From Polluticaenibacter yanchengensis (GTDB lineage Bacteria; Bacteroidota; Bacteroidia; Chitinophagales; Chitinophagaceae), in contig JAQGEF010000019.1 of NCBI GenBank assembly GCA_027854065.1, positions 1 to 64,000 of the forward strand: a stretch of 64,000 nucleotides of DNA, written 5' to 3'. This document shows, in pieces, positions 16,485 to 25,853 of the stretch (its first letter is position 1; each line of letters begins with the position of its first letter). The notes beneath the pieces are model-generated. The model ran no database searches. It saw only the letters and a program-made list of their open reading frames with translations, and was not told the DNA's origin. The position numbers and the translations under genes were made by a program.

Positions 16485-19400
16485 ATGACATTAAGAGGCA
16501 TTATTCTATGTGTAATAATCACCTTGGCCGGCAGTTTGAAATTGCCGGCCCAATGTGGTGGTTTGGATATTATCATAGCTAATGATCAGAGCGGTTCGGT
16601 GGATAGTCATGAAAATGCATTAAGCAGAAGTTTTATTGCCGAATTTGCCGCAGAAATGCCGTTAGGCGTTGCAGCCGGCGAAAACAGGATTGCGATTGCA
16701 GACTGGGAGGCAGGGTCCCGTTACCTTCTCTGTGATTTTCCTGGTGCCGGTCAGGGGTTTACCACTCATTTTAGCGATGTGTATCACTATAGCAAAGCAC
16801 CAAGAGTACTTACCGGTGGTACTTCCATTCATCTCGCCCTTCAGCAAAGTTTTAATTTTCTCAATAAAGATACACTGGCCAACCGGCAGAAGGTTTTATT
16901 GCTCATTACAGATGCCGGTAATACTTCGGATGAGGATGCGGTGCTGGCACTGGCGGAAGAAATCAAAAGTACAGGTATTTACATTGTTGTACTGGCGGTA
17001 GACGAAGCTATCAGTAATACATTCTTGGAACAGGTAGCTTCTACCGGCGGTTTTTTTTACGCAAGAGATTATTTACTCCTTTCCTCTAAAGTAGCGGATT
17101 ATACCAAAAGTATGGTTGATGCTGCGTGTAAAGGCAATATGCCCGCGGTTAATTTAAAAGTAACGCTCAACAGGTTTGATGCTTATAACTGCCTGCCCGG
17201 CCCCGGAAATTATTACCTGGAAATGGATATTGTAAATGTTGGGATCCTGGCATGGGACGCACCTGTTGCTATTTCTGTGTTCAATAAAAGCATTTATGAA
17301 TTTGGTGCCCGGCTGGTCGATGTTCAGTACACAGACCGTATCAGGATAGAAACAGGGGAAAAGATAACGGTGAAAATTCCTGTTCCTGAGTTAGCAAAGT
17401 GGAAAACCGCCTCTGTTATTATAAATGTGGATGGCATTAAATATCCTTTGGTGCAACCCTTTTACGCCGTTGCTTATAAAAGCAATATGGTGGACCCGTT
17501 GGAGTTAAATATTCATAATAATATTAGCGAGGCAATAGAAAGGGTGGATGGGGAAGGATGTGTGCCAAAATCCACCGTGATTGTAGATGTTACGGGGAAT
17601 AGCCTGCCTTGTACGGATTCCATTATTTATAATGTCAAAATATGTAATGATGGCAATGTGGATGTGCTATTAGAAGACCTTACGCCAATTGCCGATGAAC
17701 CACTGGAACTGGTAGCAATGGCATCCCGTTTGGATAGTACAAAAAGCAATTTCCTTGCCACTTATTTTGGAGGTGTATTAAATGATGTGGCTTATGGTAT
17801 GGCCGTAGATGCAAAAGGGTTCATCTATGTAACCGGGCAAACGAACAGTACAACAAATATTGCTACTCCTTATGCATTCCAGGCAAAGCCTGGTGGCGGC
17901 AGCGATGTTTTTGTGGCCAAATTCGATAAGAAACTGAAATTAATATGGAGCAGTTATTTTGGAGGAACAGGCAATGATATTGCTTATGACATCGCATTAG
18001 ATAATAATGGATTCTTGTATGTAACAGGAGAAACATCTTTAAGTACCGGGTTATCTACTGCAGGTGCTCATCAAACCAAAAATAGCGGAAGTGTGGATGC
18101 GTTTGTTTTTAAAATGAGCGTGGATGGCCAGATGGTATGGAGTTCTTATTTTGGTGGCGAACAGGCGGATTACGGGCGTTCAGTAAAAGTGGATGATAAG
18201 GGCTTTGTGTATATAGCAGGTAATACGTCCAGCAACACCGGTATCGCATTCAATGCGAAACACCAGGATCGCTTTGGCGGCGGTAATGCGGACGCTTTTT
18301 TATGCCGGTTTAATAGCGACGGCGCATTGTTGTGGAGTACCTATTTTGGCGGTGAAGCTATTGAGAGTGGTTTCGGCCTGGCTTTAGACGCCAAAGAAAA
18401 CATATACCTTACCGGATTGACTTCCAGTACGCGGTCAGTCGCTTTTAATGCCAGGCATCAGGCCATTAAAAATTCAGGCAATGATGCCTATATAGCAAAG
18501 TTCAGCAATGAAGGCAGTATGCTCTGGAGTACTTATTTTGGCGGAGAGAATAATGATAACGGTATTGCTGTTGCGGTAGATAAAAATGATAATGTTTATT
18601 TGTCCGGCAATACATCCAGCAATAATAATATAGCCACTGTAAACGGCTTTCAGAATGTAAAATCGGGCGGGACGGACGCATTCATGGCAAAACTTAATGG
18701 CGATGGGGTATTGGTTTGGGGCAGTTATTACGGCGGCAGTGAAACTGATAATGTAAGAAGGGTTTTAACAGATGCTTCGGGGAATGTGTTTTTTAGCGGT
18801 ACTACCTACAGCAGTAATCTTCCTGATGTCGTTTTGCTGAACCGCAAATTTGCCGGTGGTGCAGATTATTTCGTTGCAAAAATAAATACCAGTGGCAGCC
18901 TGGAATATTCCGGTTATTATGGTGGCGCAAATAATGAGATCCAGAATGCTTTTTGCCTGGATGCTTTTGGAAATATTTATCTCGCAGGCTCTTCCAATTC
19001 TTTTGACATTGGGTCTGACTACGTACATCAAACTGATTTTGCAGGCGGCAATGATGCCCTGATCTTTAAAATTGAAAATAATGCCGAGATCCTTTTAAAG
19101 GCCGGGACTTGTGTAAGTGTCAATTATTTATACCGCACACAATCCAGGACCATTGACACTTACGATTTTTCTGTAAACGTCAATGCGGCATACCGGAACG
19201 TAGGCGGACGCGTACCCGATGTATTACCCGATGCCAATGGGTTTGATGGTAGCCGGCATGCAACAGATGATGTGGTTTATAATCCGGGTAAAAAAGATTG
19301 TCCGGTTGGAGAAAAGTTAACGGTTGATATAAAGTTTAAACATCCAGGTAACTGCAATATTGATGAACTATCTGTAATGGAAATCCGTATTAATAACAAT

Positions 19401-20990
19401 ACCGGTATTGTTCTGACGGATTTACTCATGGATATAGGATTGACCAATCACAATAATGGTTTTGCAGGGGAACTAAACTCGGGTAATACATCCTTTTATT
19501 TTAGCCAACCTAATAAACTATCACCGGCTTATCCTTTTTTGAATAATGCTTTCCTGGGAAAAGATCAGGTCATTAATCTTCCTGTATATAGCTTGCCAAT
19601 TGGTGAAACAATACTACAGGTGAACGTTTACCAGCAACAAGGGAATTATGAAGTAACTGTTGCTTTGAAAAATTTACCGGAATTAGTGGCAGGTAAAAAA
19701 CAAACTGGTGATACCGTCAATGTTTACAGCAGTAATTATGTTTTGCCGGAAATCGTATTCCCACAAGTACCGGCAGCTATCAGTCTTAACGATATACTCA
19801 TAATAGATAACGTACAACTCACCAATACTGTAGAAGTAGAGTGGGTGAGCCAGAGCACCGGGAAAGTATCTGAATACCTGAGCCCGGATAAGAAAACGAC
19901 AATGCTTCATTATACACCTGGCGCGAAAGATATTGCTGACGGTCTCCTTCAATTATCATTAAGCGCCAAAAGTGCCGGCGGCTGTATTGTACTAAAACAG
20001 CTAACGGTGAACATTACTGATGTGGCATATGATTTTGGCGATGCCCCTCTGTCATATGATTACAATGCATTACAAACAGCTATTGTAGCCGCTTCTACTA
20101 CCAGGGAAGGGTTGCATATAGGTAACCTGCCTCCGGGCACCGAGCCGCAAAAAAAAGTCAGCGATTTTGCAGATGGCGATGGCGTAGAAGAGGACGGTGT
20201 AGGTAGCAATACCTGCGCGTTTGTAAAGGAGATTAACGGTAAATACAGTCTTTATGTAACGGCGACCAATACAACAGCTGATACCGCCTATTTAAAAGCA
20301 TTTGCAGATTGGAGAGCCAAAGGGGATTTTACCGCGCCTGAAGACCGGAGTACCAATACCGTCACCGTGTTGCCCGGTACGCCTGCGCAGGTGTACCAGT
20401 TAAAGTTCACATTTAATGATATTACTTCTGCACATAAATTTATTCGACTGAGATTATCAACTGATTCCCTGGCGGTACAAAAACCTTATGGAAGAACAAT
20501 CGCCGGGGAGGTAGAGGATTTCTATTTGGCCATTCTGGAAAAAGCAATGTCAGAGAATAAAGTGGCTATTTGTGCCGGGGACAAAGTAATCGTCGGAAGC
20601 AGTGTGTACGAGTTCCCCGGTGTTTATACAGATATACTGCATACGGTCAATCATTGTGATAGCACTGTGGTAACAATTATTACATATGCCCCTAATTGTA
20701 CAATAGCCAATTGCGATATACAATTTCCCAATGCTTTCACGCCTAATAACGATGGCAGCAATGATGTGTTTAAGCCTTTGAATGTATGCGAGATCCTCAG
20801 TCAGTACCAGCTCAATATTTTTGACCGCTATGGCAACCGTGTGTTTGCTACCAATAATAAATACGCAGTATGGGATGGCAACACCAACGGGCAAAGAAAC
20901 CAGTCAGGCACTTTTGTATGGCATTGCCGGTATGTCAATGGTGAGGGGAAAACTGTACATAAAAAAGGCACAGTCATACTTATCCGGTAA
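16485..20990 (+). CDS. Giant T9SS-secreted protein: vWA, seven SBBP propeller repeats, GEVED and CHU_C domains
   Basis: 1501 aa with an N-terminal signal (to ~PAQC). A von Willebrand A domain (~26-215) has its MIDAS residues visible: DQSGS at 34-38, TGGTS near 110 and ITDAG near 141. Residues ~420-865 hold seven repeats, each with a W/Y-S-x-YFGG or YYGG strand then a D-x-x-G-x-(I/V)Y-(V/L)-(T/A/S)-G strand. This is the SBBP pattern and suggests a seven-bladed propeller. A GEVED domain (FGDAPLSYDY ... GEVEDFYLAI) covers ~1183-1350. The end (~1406-1501: FPNAFTPNNDGSNDVFKP, FDRYGNRVFA, WDGNTNGQ) is the gliding-motility-type T9SS C-terminal domain. Transcription comes from the B12-riboswitch promoter, and a role in cobalamin capture is inference. 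Confidence 0.9.
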   Translation: MTLRGIILCVIITLAGSLKLPAQCGGLDIIIANDQSGSVDSHENALSRSFIAEFAAEMPLGVAAGENRIAIADWEAGSRYLLCDFPGAGQGFTTHFSDVYHYSKAPRVLTGGTSIHLALQQSFNFLNKDTLANRQKVLLLITDAGNTSDEDAVLALAEEIKSTGIYIVVLAVDEAISNTFLEQVASTGGFFYARDYLLLSSKVADYTKSMVDAACKGNMPAVNLKVTLNRFDAYNCLPGPGNYYLEMDIVNVGILAWDAPVAISVFNKSIYEFGARLVDVQYTDRIRIETGEKITVKIPVPELAKWKTASVIINVDGIKYPLVQPFYAVAYKSNMVDPLELNIHNNISEAIERVDGEGCVPKSTVIVDVTGNSLPCTDSIIYNVKICNDGNVDVLLEDLTPIADEPLELVAMASRLDSTKSNFLATYFGGVLNDVAYGMAVDAKGFIYVTGQTNSTTNIATPYAFQAKPGGGSDVFVAKFDKKLKLIWSSYFGGTGNDIAYDIALDNNGFLYVTGETSLSTGLSTAGAHQTKNSGSVDAFVFKMSVDGQMVWSSYFGGEQADYGRSVKVDDKGFVYIAGNTSSNTGIAFNAKHQDRFGGGNADAFLCRFNSDGALLWSTYFGGEAIESGFGLALDAKENIYLTGLTSSTRSVAFNARHQAIKNSGNDAYIAKFSNEGSMLWSTYFGGENNDNGIAVAVDKNDNVYLSGNTSSNNNIATVNGFQNVKSGGTDAFMAKLNGDGVLVWGSYYGGSETDNVRRVLTDASGNVFFSGTTYSSNLPDVVLLNRKFAGGADYFVAKINTSGSLEYSGYYGGANNEIQNAFCLDAFGNIYLAGSSNSFDIGSDYVHQTDFAGGNDALIFKIENNAEILLKAGTCVSVNYLYRTQSRTIDTYDFSVNVNAAYRNVGGRVPDVLPDANGFDGSRHATDDVVYNPGKKDCPVGEKLTVDIKFKHPGNCNIDELSVMEIRINNNTGIVLTDLLMDIGLTNHNNGFAGELNSGNTSFYFSQPNKLSPAYPFLNNAFLGKDQVINLPVYSLPIGETILQVNVYQQQGNYEVTVALKNLPELVAGKKQTGDTVNVYSSNYVLPEIVFPQVPAAISLNDILIIDNVQLTNTVEVEWVSQSTGKVSEYLSPDKKTTMLHYTPGAKDIADGLLQLSLSAKSAGGCIVLKQLTVNITDVAYDFGDAPLSYDYNALQTAIVAASTTREGLHIGNLPPGTEPQKKVSDFADGDGVEEDGVGSNTCAFVKEINGKYSLYVTATNTTADTAYLKAFADWRAKGDFTAPEDRSTNTVTVLPGTPAQVYQLKFTFNDITSAHKFIRLRLSTDSLAVQKPYGRTIAGEVEDFYLAILEKAMSENKVAICAGDKVIVGSSVYEFPGVYTDILHTVNHCDSTVVTIITYAPNCTIANCDIQFPNAFTPNNDGSNDVFKPLNVCEILSQYQLNIFDRYGNRVFATNNKYAVWDGNTNGQRNQSGTFVWHCRYVNGEGKTVHKKGTVILIR

Positions 20991-21011
20991 TTTTTTTAAT
21001 ATTGATTATTT

Positions 21012-21172
21012 GGGGCTGTTGGGAATGGAAGGTTATTCAGCATCAGTGCCGGCTGCTTTGGGGTATCGCCACGTGCGCTATTCAGGGAAAAGTCCCAATG
21101 GCAGTTTTATACTGGTTGATTGACAGGCACGTGGCCGGTTCGTTCCTCACCGCCCAAAGTATCCGGGAGCCC
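21012..21172 (+). repeat. Interspersed palindromic element, copy 4
   Basis: Starts GGGGCTGTTGGG, has TTCAGCATCAGTGCCGGCTG then CTTTGGGGTATCGCC, an inner inverted pair GCCACGTG...CACGTGGC, and an end TTCGTTCCTCACCGCCCAAAG then TATCCGGGAGCCC. It is the closest relative of copy 2 (7468-7631). It lies just after the giant secreted protein gene. Confidence 0.8.
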
Positions 21173-21445
21173 GTCATCTGCATCCTTCTAATCGGCCATG
21201 CACAGATTCCTATCTGTTTATTGTAAAAAAAAATACACTGTAATGCACTATATAGTTGTACAGCAGAGTAAATAACTCCCCGGATTACAATGACGCCATT
21301 AGTCAGCCGGTACAACGCCCTTCTATCTTGAGATCAGACATAGTCTGCACCATGTTAACCGGCTATGAAAGCAGAAACCTGGTAGCTATAAAATGCATTA
21401 TTTGTACGGCAGGAATTTCGTAACAATTTATTTAATGATTATATT

Positions 21446-21458
21446 AATGATTATCATT
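21446..21458. promoter_or_regulatory. Fur-box-like palindrome
   Basis: AATGATTATCATT is a perfect 6-1-6 palindrome close to the Fur consensus. A near copy in inverted orientation, ATTGATAATCATT, is at 21524-21536. Both lie in the 20991-21737 gap, where I see no gene, 200-300 bp upstream of the tRNA-tuf promoter. Confidence 0.3.
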
Positions 21459-21737
21459 GTCTTATATCCTTTCTAAACAACTAATTCCGGTTTGTTTTAG
21501 TAATTTATTTAAATGTATATTTTATTGATAATCATTATATTGTATCACTATTCAGGATCTACCTGATATACCCGGAAAAAAAATATAAAAAAAAAGGCTG
21601 TAAAAAGTTGTTTGTATCAAGAAAATGTGCATTTTTGCAACCGCTTTTACAGAGAGGCTGTTCTAAAAACAGCAATAATGTAAAAAAGTTCTTTAAAAGA
21701 TTAAAAGATAAAACTGAAAAGTTTTTTTGAAAAAAAA

Positions 21738-21768
21738 TTTGGTGGTTTCAAAAAAGATATTACCTTTG
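21738..21768 (+). promoter_or_regulatory. Promoter of the tRNA-tuf-secE-nusG operon
   Basis: TTTG (21738-21741), a 19-bp spacer and TACCTTTG (21761-21768) exactly match the Bacteroidota housekeeping consensus. The predicted start is ~75 nt before the first tRNA. A long hairpin (CTGTAAAAAG...CTTTTACAG, ~21598-21652) lies upstream. Confidence 0.85.
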
Positions 21769-21849
21769 CAATCCAAAATCAAACGAAACGAGTTTTAAAT
21801 CAATGATTTAGAGAAAGTTTTAAGGATTTTAAAGGTTTGAAATTAATAA

Positions 21850-21922
21850 GCCGAAGTAGCTCAGTTGGTAGAGCAACTGATTTGTAATCAGTAGGTCGGG
21901 GGTTCGACTCCCTTCTTCGGCT
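21850..21922 (+). tRNA. tRNA-Thr (anticodon TGT)
   Basis: The acceptor GCCGAAG pairs with CTTCGGC. The anticodon stem ACTGA/TCAGT encloses loop TTTGTAA (TGT, reads ACA). The T arm has GTTCGAC. CCA follows at 21923-21925. Confidence 0.97.
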
Positions 21923-21942
21923 CCAATTTTTTTAAGAACTTA

Positions 21943-22025
<83 letters not shown>

Positions 22026-22139
22026 CACAAACTTTTAGAAGTAGCTGACATTTTTGGTCAGCTATTGATGTTAAGGTTTATCAAATTAAATAATGCGATT
22101 GTCATTTAACCATTTCAATTGTCATTGTTTATATAACAA

Positions 22140-22212
22140 GCGGAAGTAGCTCAATTGGTAGAGCGATAGCCTTCCAAGCTATAGGTTGCGGGTTCGACCC
22201 TCGTCTTCCGCT
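22140..22212 (+). tRNA. tRNA-Gly (anticodon TCC)
   Basis: The acceptor GCGGAAG pairs with CTTCCGC. The anticodon stem ATAGC/GCTAT encloses loop CTTCCAA. The T arm is GGGTTCGACCC. Confidence 0.97.
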
Positions 22213-22291
22213 CATAACAAGTTTAGTTGAAAATTGAATTGGATTAACTAATGTTCTTTTAACTATTCCTTGAATTTAAAACAGTTTAAAA

Positions 22292-22363
<72 letters not shown>

Positions 22364-22524
22364 CGTTAGAAACTTTGAAATATTTTAAATGATTCAAACA
22401 ATTTAAGTATTTCAGGTTTCAAAGTTTGAATTGAAGTTTCAAATGACAACGTCCACATTTGTTGTATTTGAAATGAGCAATTTGAAAAATTTGGTCAATT
22501 ACACTACAACAAAAAACAAATACA

Positions 22525-23712
22525 ATGGCAAAAGAGACCTTTAAGAGGGAGAAACCTCACGTAAACGTAGGTACCATTGGTCACGTTGACCATGGTAAAA
22601 CAACTTTGACTGCTGCGATTACTACAATCCTGGCTAACAAAGGTTTAGCGCAAGCAAGAAAATATGATGATATCGATGGTGCTCCTGAAGAAAAAGAGCG
22701 TGGTATCACTATCAACACTGCTCACGTTGAATATCAAACTGATAATCGTCACTATGCACACGTTGACTGTCCAGGTCACGCTGACTATGTAAAAAATATG
22801 ATCACTGGTGCTGCTCAAATGGATGGTGCAATCCTTGTGGTAGCTTCTACAGATGGTCCAATGCCTCAAACTAGAGAGCATATCTTACTTGCTAAACAAG
22901 TAGGTGTTCCTAAGATTGTGGTTTTCATGAACAAAGTAGATTTAGTAGACGATCCTGAATTGTTGGATTTAGTTGAAATGGAAATCCGTGATTTATTAAC
23001 TACTTACGGTTTCGATGGTGACAACACTCCAATCATCAAAGGTTCTGCTTCTGGCGCTTTAGCCGGCGAAGCTGAATGGGTTGCTAAAATCGACGAATTA
23101 ATGGAAGCAGTAGATACTTATATTCCACTTCCTCCACGTTTGGTTGATTTACCATTCTTAATGTCTGTAGAAGACGTATTCTCTATCACTGGTCGTGGTA
23201 CTGTAGCTACAGGTCGTATCGAGCGTGGTCGTATCAAAGTTGGTGAGCCAGTAGAAATCGTTGGTTTACAAGCATCTTCTATGAACTCTACAGTAACTGG
23301 TGTTGAGATGTTCAAAAAACTTCTTGATGAAGGTGAAGCTGGTGATAATGCAGGTTTATTATTACGTGGTATTGAGAAATCTCAAATCCGTCGTGGTATG
23401 GTAATCGTAAAACCAGGTTCTATCACTCCTCATACTGAGTTCAAAGGTGAAGTTTACGTATTATCTAAAGAAGAAGGTGGTCGTCACACGCCTTTCTTCA
23501 ACAAATATCGTCCTCAGTTCTATTTCCGTACAACTGACGTAACTGGTGAGTGTATGCTTCCAGAAGGTACTGAAATGGTTATGCCTGGTGATAATGTTAA
23601 CTTACACGTTACATTAATTCAACCAATCGCTATGGAAAAAGGTCTGAAATTCGCTATCCGCGAAGGTGGTCGTACCGTAGGTGCTGGTCAGGTTACTGAG
23701 ATTATCAAATAA
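22525..23712 (+). CDS. tuf: Translation elongation factor Tu
   Basis: 395-aa GTPase that delivers aminoacyl-tRNA to the ribosome. Visible motifs are P-loop GHVDHGKT (19-26), effector [12 protein letters not shown] (~58-69), [12 protein letters not shown] (~80-91), NKVD (~135-138) and SAS base-recognition segment GSASGALAG. Domains 2 and 3 ([35 protein letters not shown]) are complete. Codon use is strongly biased toward GGT, CGT and ATC compared with flanking genes, as expected for a highly expressed gene. It is transcribed with the four upstream tRNAs and downstream tRNA-Trp, secE and nusG. Confidence 0.98.
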   Translation: MAKETFKREKPHVNVGTIGHVDHGKTTLTAAITTILANKGLAQARKYDDIDGAPEEKERGITINTAHVEYQTDNRHYAHVDCPGHADYVKNMITGAAQMDGAILVVASTDGPMPQTREHILLAKQVGVPKIVVFMNKVDLVDDPELLDLVEMEIRDLLTTYGFDGDNTPIIKGSASGALAGEAEWVAKIDELMEAVDTYIPLPPRLVDLPFLMSVEDVFSITGRGTVATGRIERGRIKVGEPVEIVGLQASSMNSTVTGVEMFKKLLDEGEAGDNAGLLLRGIEKSQIRRGMVIVKPGSITPHTEFKGEVYVLSKEEGGRHTPFFNKYRPQFYFRTTDVTGECMLPEGTEMVMPGDNVNLHVTLIQPIAMEKGLKFAIREGGRTVGAGQVTEIIK

Positions 23713-23770
23713 TTTTGATATCTTTGATAAATATCAATAACTGAGGATTAACTTCCTCAGTTATTATTCT

Positions 23771-23841
23771 ACGGGAATAGTTCAACGGTAGAATAGAGGT
23801 CTCCAAAACCTTTGATCAGGGTTCGAATCCTTGTTCCCGTG
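23771..23841 (+). tRNA. tRNA-Trp (anticodon CCA)
   Basis: The acceptor ACGGGAA pairs with TTCCCGT, the anticodon loop is CTCCAAA and the T arm is GGGTTCGAATCC. It lies between tuf and secE, a conserved position in Bacteroidota. Confidence 0.97.
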
Positions 23842-23928
23842 CTTCATAACAACATTTAATAATGTGATGCCATATATGCGCAATGTATAGTTGGCATCAC
23901 TTTATCAATTTTAGAATATAATAATTTT

Positions 23929-24123
23929 ATGAGTAAAGTTGCCAATTATTTTCGCGAAAGTTGGAAGGAATTGATTGAAAGAGTTACCTGGCCTACCTGG
24001 AACGAATTGCAGCAAAGTACGGTTATTGTTTTGATTGCTACTATCATCATCACAATCATCATCTCTATAATGGACTTCGGTTCCCAGGTTGCTCTAAAAT
24101 TTATTTACTCTCTTTTCAAGTAA
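23929..24123 (+). CDS. secE: Preprotein translocase subunit SecE
   Basis: 64 aa. It has the amphipathic segment FRESWKELIERVTWPTWNEL (~8-27) diagnostic of SecE, then a single membrane helix (STVIVLIATIIITIIISIMD). It clamps SecY in the inner-membrane translocon. It ends 3 bp before nusG in the canonical secE-nusG pair. The length is typical for the short bacterial form. Confidence 0.95.
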   Translation: MSKVANYFRESWKELIERVTWPTWNELQQSTVIVLIATIIITIIISIMDFGSQVALKFIYSLFK

Positions 24124-24126
24124 TTA

Positions 24127-24744
24127 ATGGATAATTTAAATAACAATATCACTTCTACAGAAGAACAACCATCAGCACCTCTGCAGGATACCAAATGGTA
24201 TGTATTGCGTGTGGTGAGTGGTAAAGAACGTTCTGTAAAAGAGTATTTGGATAAGGACGTTGTACGCCAGGGATGGGCAGATGATATTAAGCAGGTTTTC
24301 TTACCTATGGACAAGGTTTACAAGGTTCAGAACGGTAAAAAAGTAATGCGCGAAAAAAACTTCTATCCCGGGTATGTATTTATGGAAGTGGTGGATGGTA
24401 AGTTGCACGATGATATGGTGCAGCATATCAGCAATATTTCCAATATCATGCACTTCCTTACAGACGGTAAAGGCTCGAAAGGACGCATTATCTCTCTTCG
24501 TAAATCGGAAGTGAATAAGATGTTAGGTAAAATGGATGAAATGGGCGAGCAAGATGGTATGACATTGAGCGAACCATTCATTATTGGCGAAACCATTAAG
24601 ATTATTGATGGTGCTTTCAACGATTTCAACGGTGTTATTGAAGAAGTAAACGATGAAAAGAAAAAACTGAAAGTAATCGTAAAAATATTTGGTCGTTCTA
24701 CACCAGTGGAACTGAACTATATGCAAGTTGAAAAATTAGCGTAA
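24127..24744 (+). CDS. nusG: Transcription termination/antitermination factor NusG
   Basis: 205 aa. The NGN domain begins TKWYVLRVVSGKERSVKEYL (~20-39) and includes NFYPGYVFMEV (~78-88). The C-terminal KOW domain has FIIGETIKIIDGAFNDFNGV (~155-174). It binds RNA polymerase and couples transcription to Rho or ribosomes. It lies 3 bp after secE. A terminator follows directly, so this operon does not continue into rplK here. Confidence 0.96.
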   Translation: MDNLNNNITSTEEQPSAPLQDTKWYVLRVVSGKERSVKEYLDKDVVRQGWADDIKQVFLPMDKVYKVQNGKKVMREKNFYPGYVFMEVVDGKLHDDMVQHISNISNIMHFLTDGKGSKGRIISLRKSEVNKMLGKMDEMGEQDGMTLSEPFIIGETIKIIDGAFNDFNGVIEEVNDEKKKLKVIVKIFGRSTPVELNYMQVEKLA

Positions 24745-24757
24745 TAAACATATTATT

Positions 24758-24796
24758 AAATAAGGGTTGAAGATATTTTATCTCAACCCTTATTTA
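24758..24796 (+). terminator. Terminator after nusG
   Basis: TAAGGGTTGA (24761-24770) pairs with TCAACCCTTA (24783-24792) perfectly around a 12-nt AT loop, followed by TTTATTTG. A-residues on the other side make it usable in both directions. Confidence 0.85.
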
Positions 24797-24820
24797 TTTG
24801 TTATATAATTGTAGTGTATA

Positions 24821-24860
24821 AAAAGAGGTGTTGATATTAAAAAATCAATACCTCTTTTAT
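24821..24860 (-). terminator. Terminator of the enoyl-CoA hydratase gene
   Basis: AAAAGAGGTGTTGAT and ATCAATACCTCTTTTA form a long stem with one mismatch, immediately past the stop of the minus-strand gene. Its A-run reads as a T-run on that strand. Confidence 0.75.
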
Positions 24861-24861
24861 T

Positions 24862-25641
24862 TTATTCACCTTTAAACATCGGTGCGCGTTTTTCTAAAAA
24901 AGCGTTGATGCCCTCTTTAAAGTCCTTGGTGGAGCCGGCTTTCTTTTGTAAATGGTCTTCCAGGTTCAGTTGAGAGTATAAGCTACTGTTGCCCTGGCTG
25001 GCCTGTAATGCCTGTTTAATGTAGGCAATAGCCTGGGTAGGGGAGTTTGCTAACTTTTTCACTATTCTGTCAGCTTCCTCGTTAAAATGTGCCGCATCGA
25101 ACGATTTATAAACCATACCGATATTGGCAGCTTCTTTTCCTGTTATTGTTTCTCCCAGCATCATCAGACCGGCTGCACGCTGCCAGCCAATAGCCCGCGG
25201 TAAAGTGTGGGTACCTCCGCAATCCGGTATCAGACCGATCTTAATAAATGCCTGGCTTATAGTAGCGCTGTCACTAACAATCACAATATCACAAGCCAGT
25301 GCCAGGTTTATACCTGCTCCTACCGCTGCCCCTTGTATGCCCGCTACTACAGGCTTATTCATGCTTTTTATACGCTCAATAATAGGCACATAATGTTCCG
25401 CAAGTATCCTGTCCATACTTGGGCCTTCCGGATCCAGTACTTCGGATAAATCCTGACCCGAGCTAAAAGATTTTTCATTTCCCGCAATATAAATAACCCT
25501 TACCTCGGGGTTGGCAGCAAAGCTATCTAACGCATTTTGTAATGCTATAGACATTGTTCTGTTAAATGCATTGTGTTTTTCGGGACGGTTAAAAGTAATA
25601 TAGCCTACCTGCTCTCTTACCTCAAATAAAATGGTACTCAT
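24862..25641 (-). CDS. Enoyl-CoA hydratase/isomerase, PaaG-like
   Basis: 259-aa crotonase-fold protein. Motifs are RPEKHNAFN (~19-27), the oxyanion segment SFSSGQDL (~57-64), AGIQGAAVGAGINLALACDI (~98-117) and IGLIPDCGGTHTLPR (~137-151). The SGQDL plus IGLIPDxGGT combination is typical of PaaG, the ring-epoxide isomerase of phenylacetate degradation, but no other paa gene is present. A general beta-oxidation hydratase remains possible. It stands alone, facing the nusG operon, with its own terminator. Confidence 0.85.
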   Translation of the reverse strand: MSTILFEVREQVGYITFNRPEKHNAFNRTMSIALQNALDSFAANPEVRVIYIAGNEKSFSSGQDLSEVLDPEGPSMDRILAEHYVPIIERIKSMNKPVVAGIQGAAVGAGINLALACDIVIVSDSATISQAFIKIGLIPDCGGTHTLPRAIGWQRAAGLMMLGETITGKEAANIGMVYKSFDAAHFNEEADRIVKKLANSPTQAIAYIKQALQASQGNSSLYSQLNLEDHLQKKAGSTKDFKEGINAFLEKRAPMFKGE

Positions 25642-25853
25642 TTCACACAGTTTAATTTTACAATCGTATTATTTTCGTTATATATAAAGTTACGGCCATT
25701 TTTAATTGAAAGTTCTTTTATGCAACTTTATACGTTAATTTACCAATTCATTAGTGAATTTAATAAGTTATCCATATGTCTTAAAACAGTATAAAGTATC
25801 TTACACCTTATTTCAACATGTAAATAGTGATTTTTGGAATAAGTAGTAGTGTT

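Noticed and set aside
17760..19075. Tandem DNA repeats in the giant secreted gene
   Set aside because: These are protein-level SBBP repeats with diverged DNA; they are explained by the propeller domain and are not a separate repeat array.
21002..21226. Short plus-strand ORFs after the giant secreted protein
   Set aside because: They lie across the palindromic element copy 4, which explains the sequence; the translated products have no family character.
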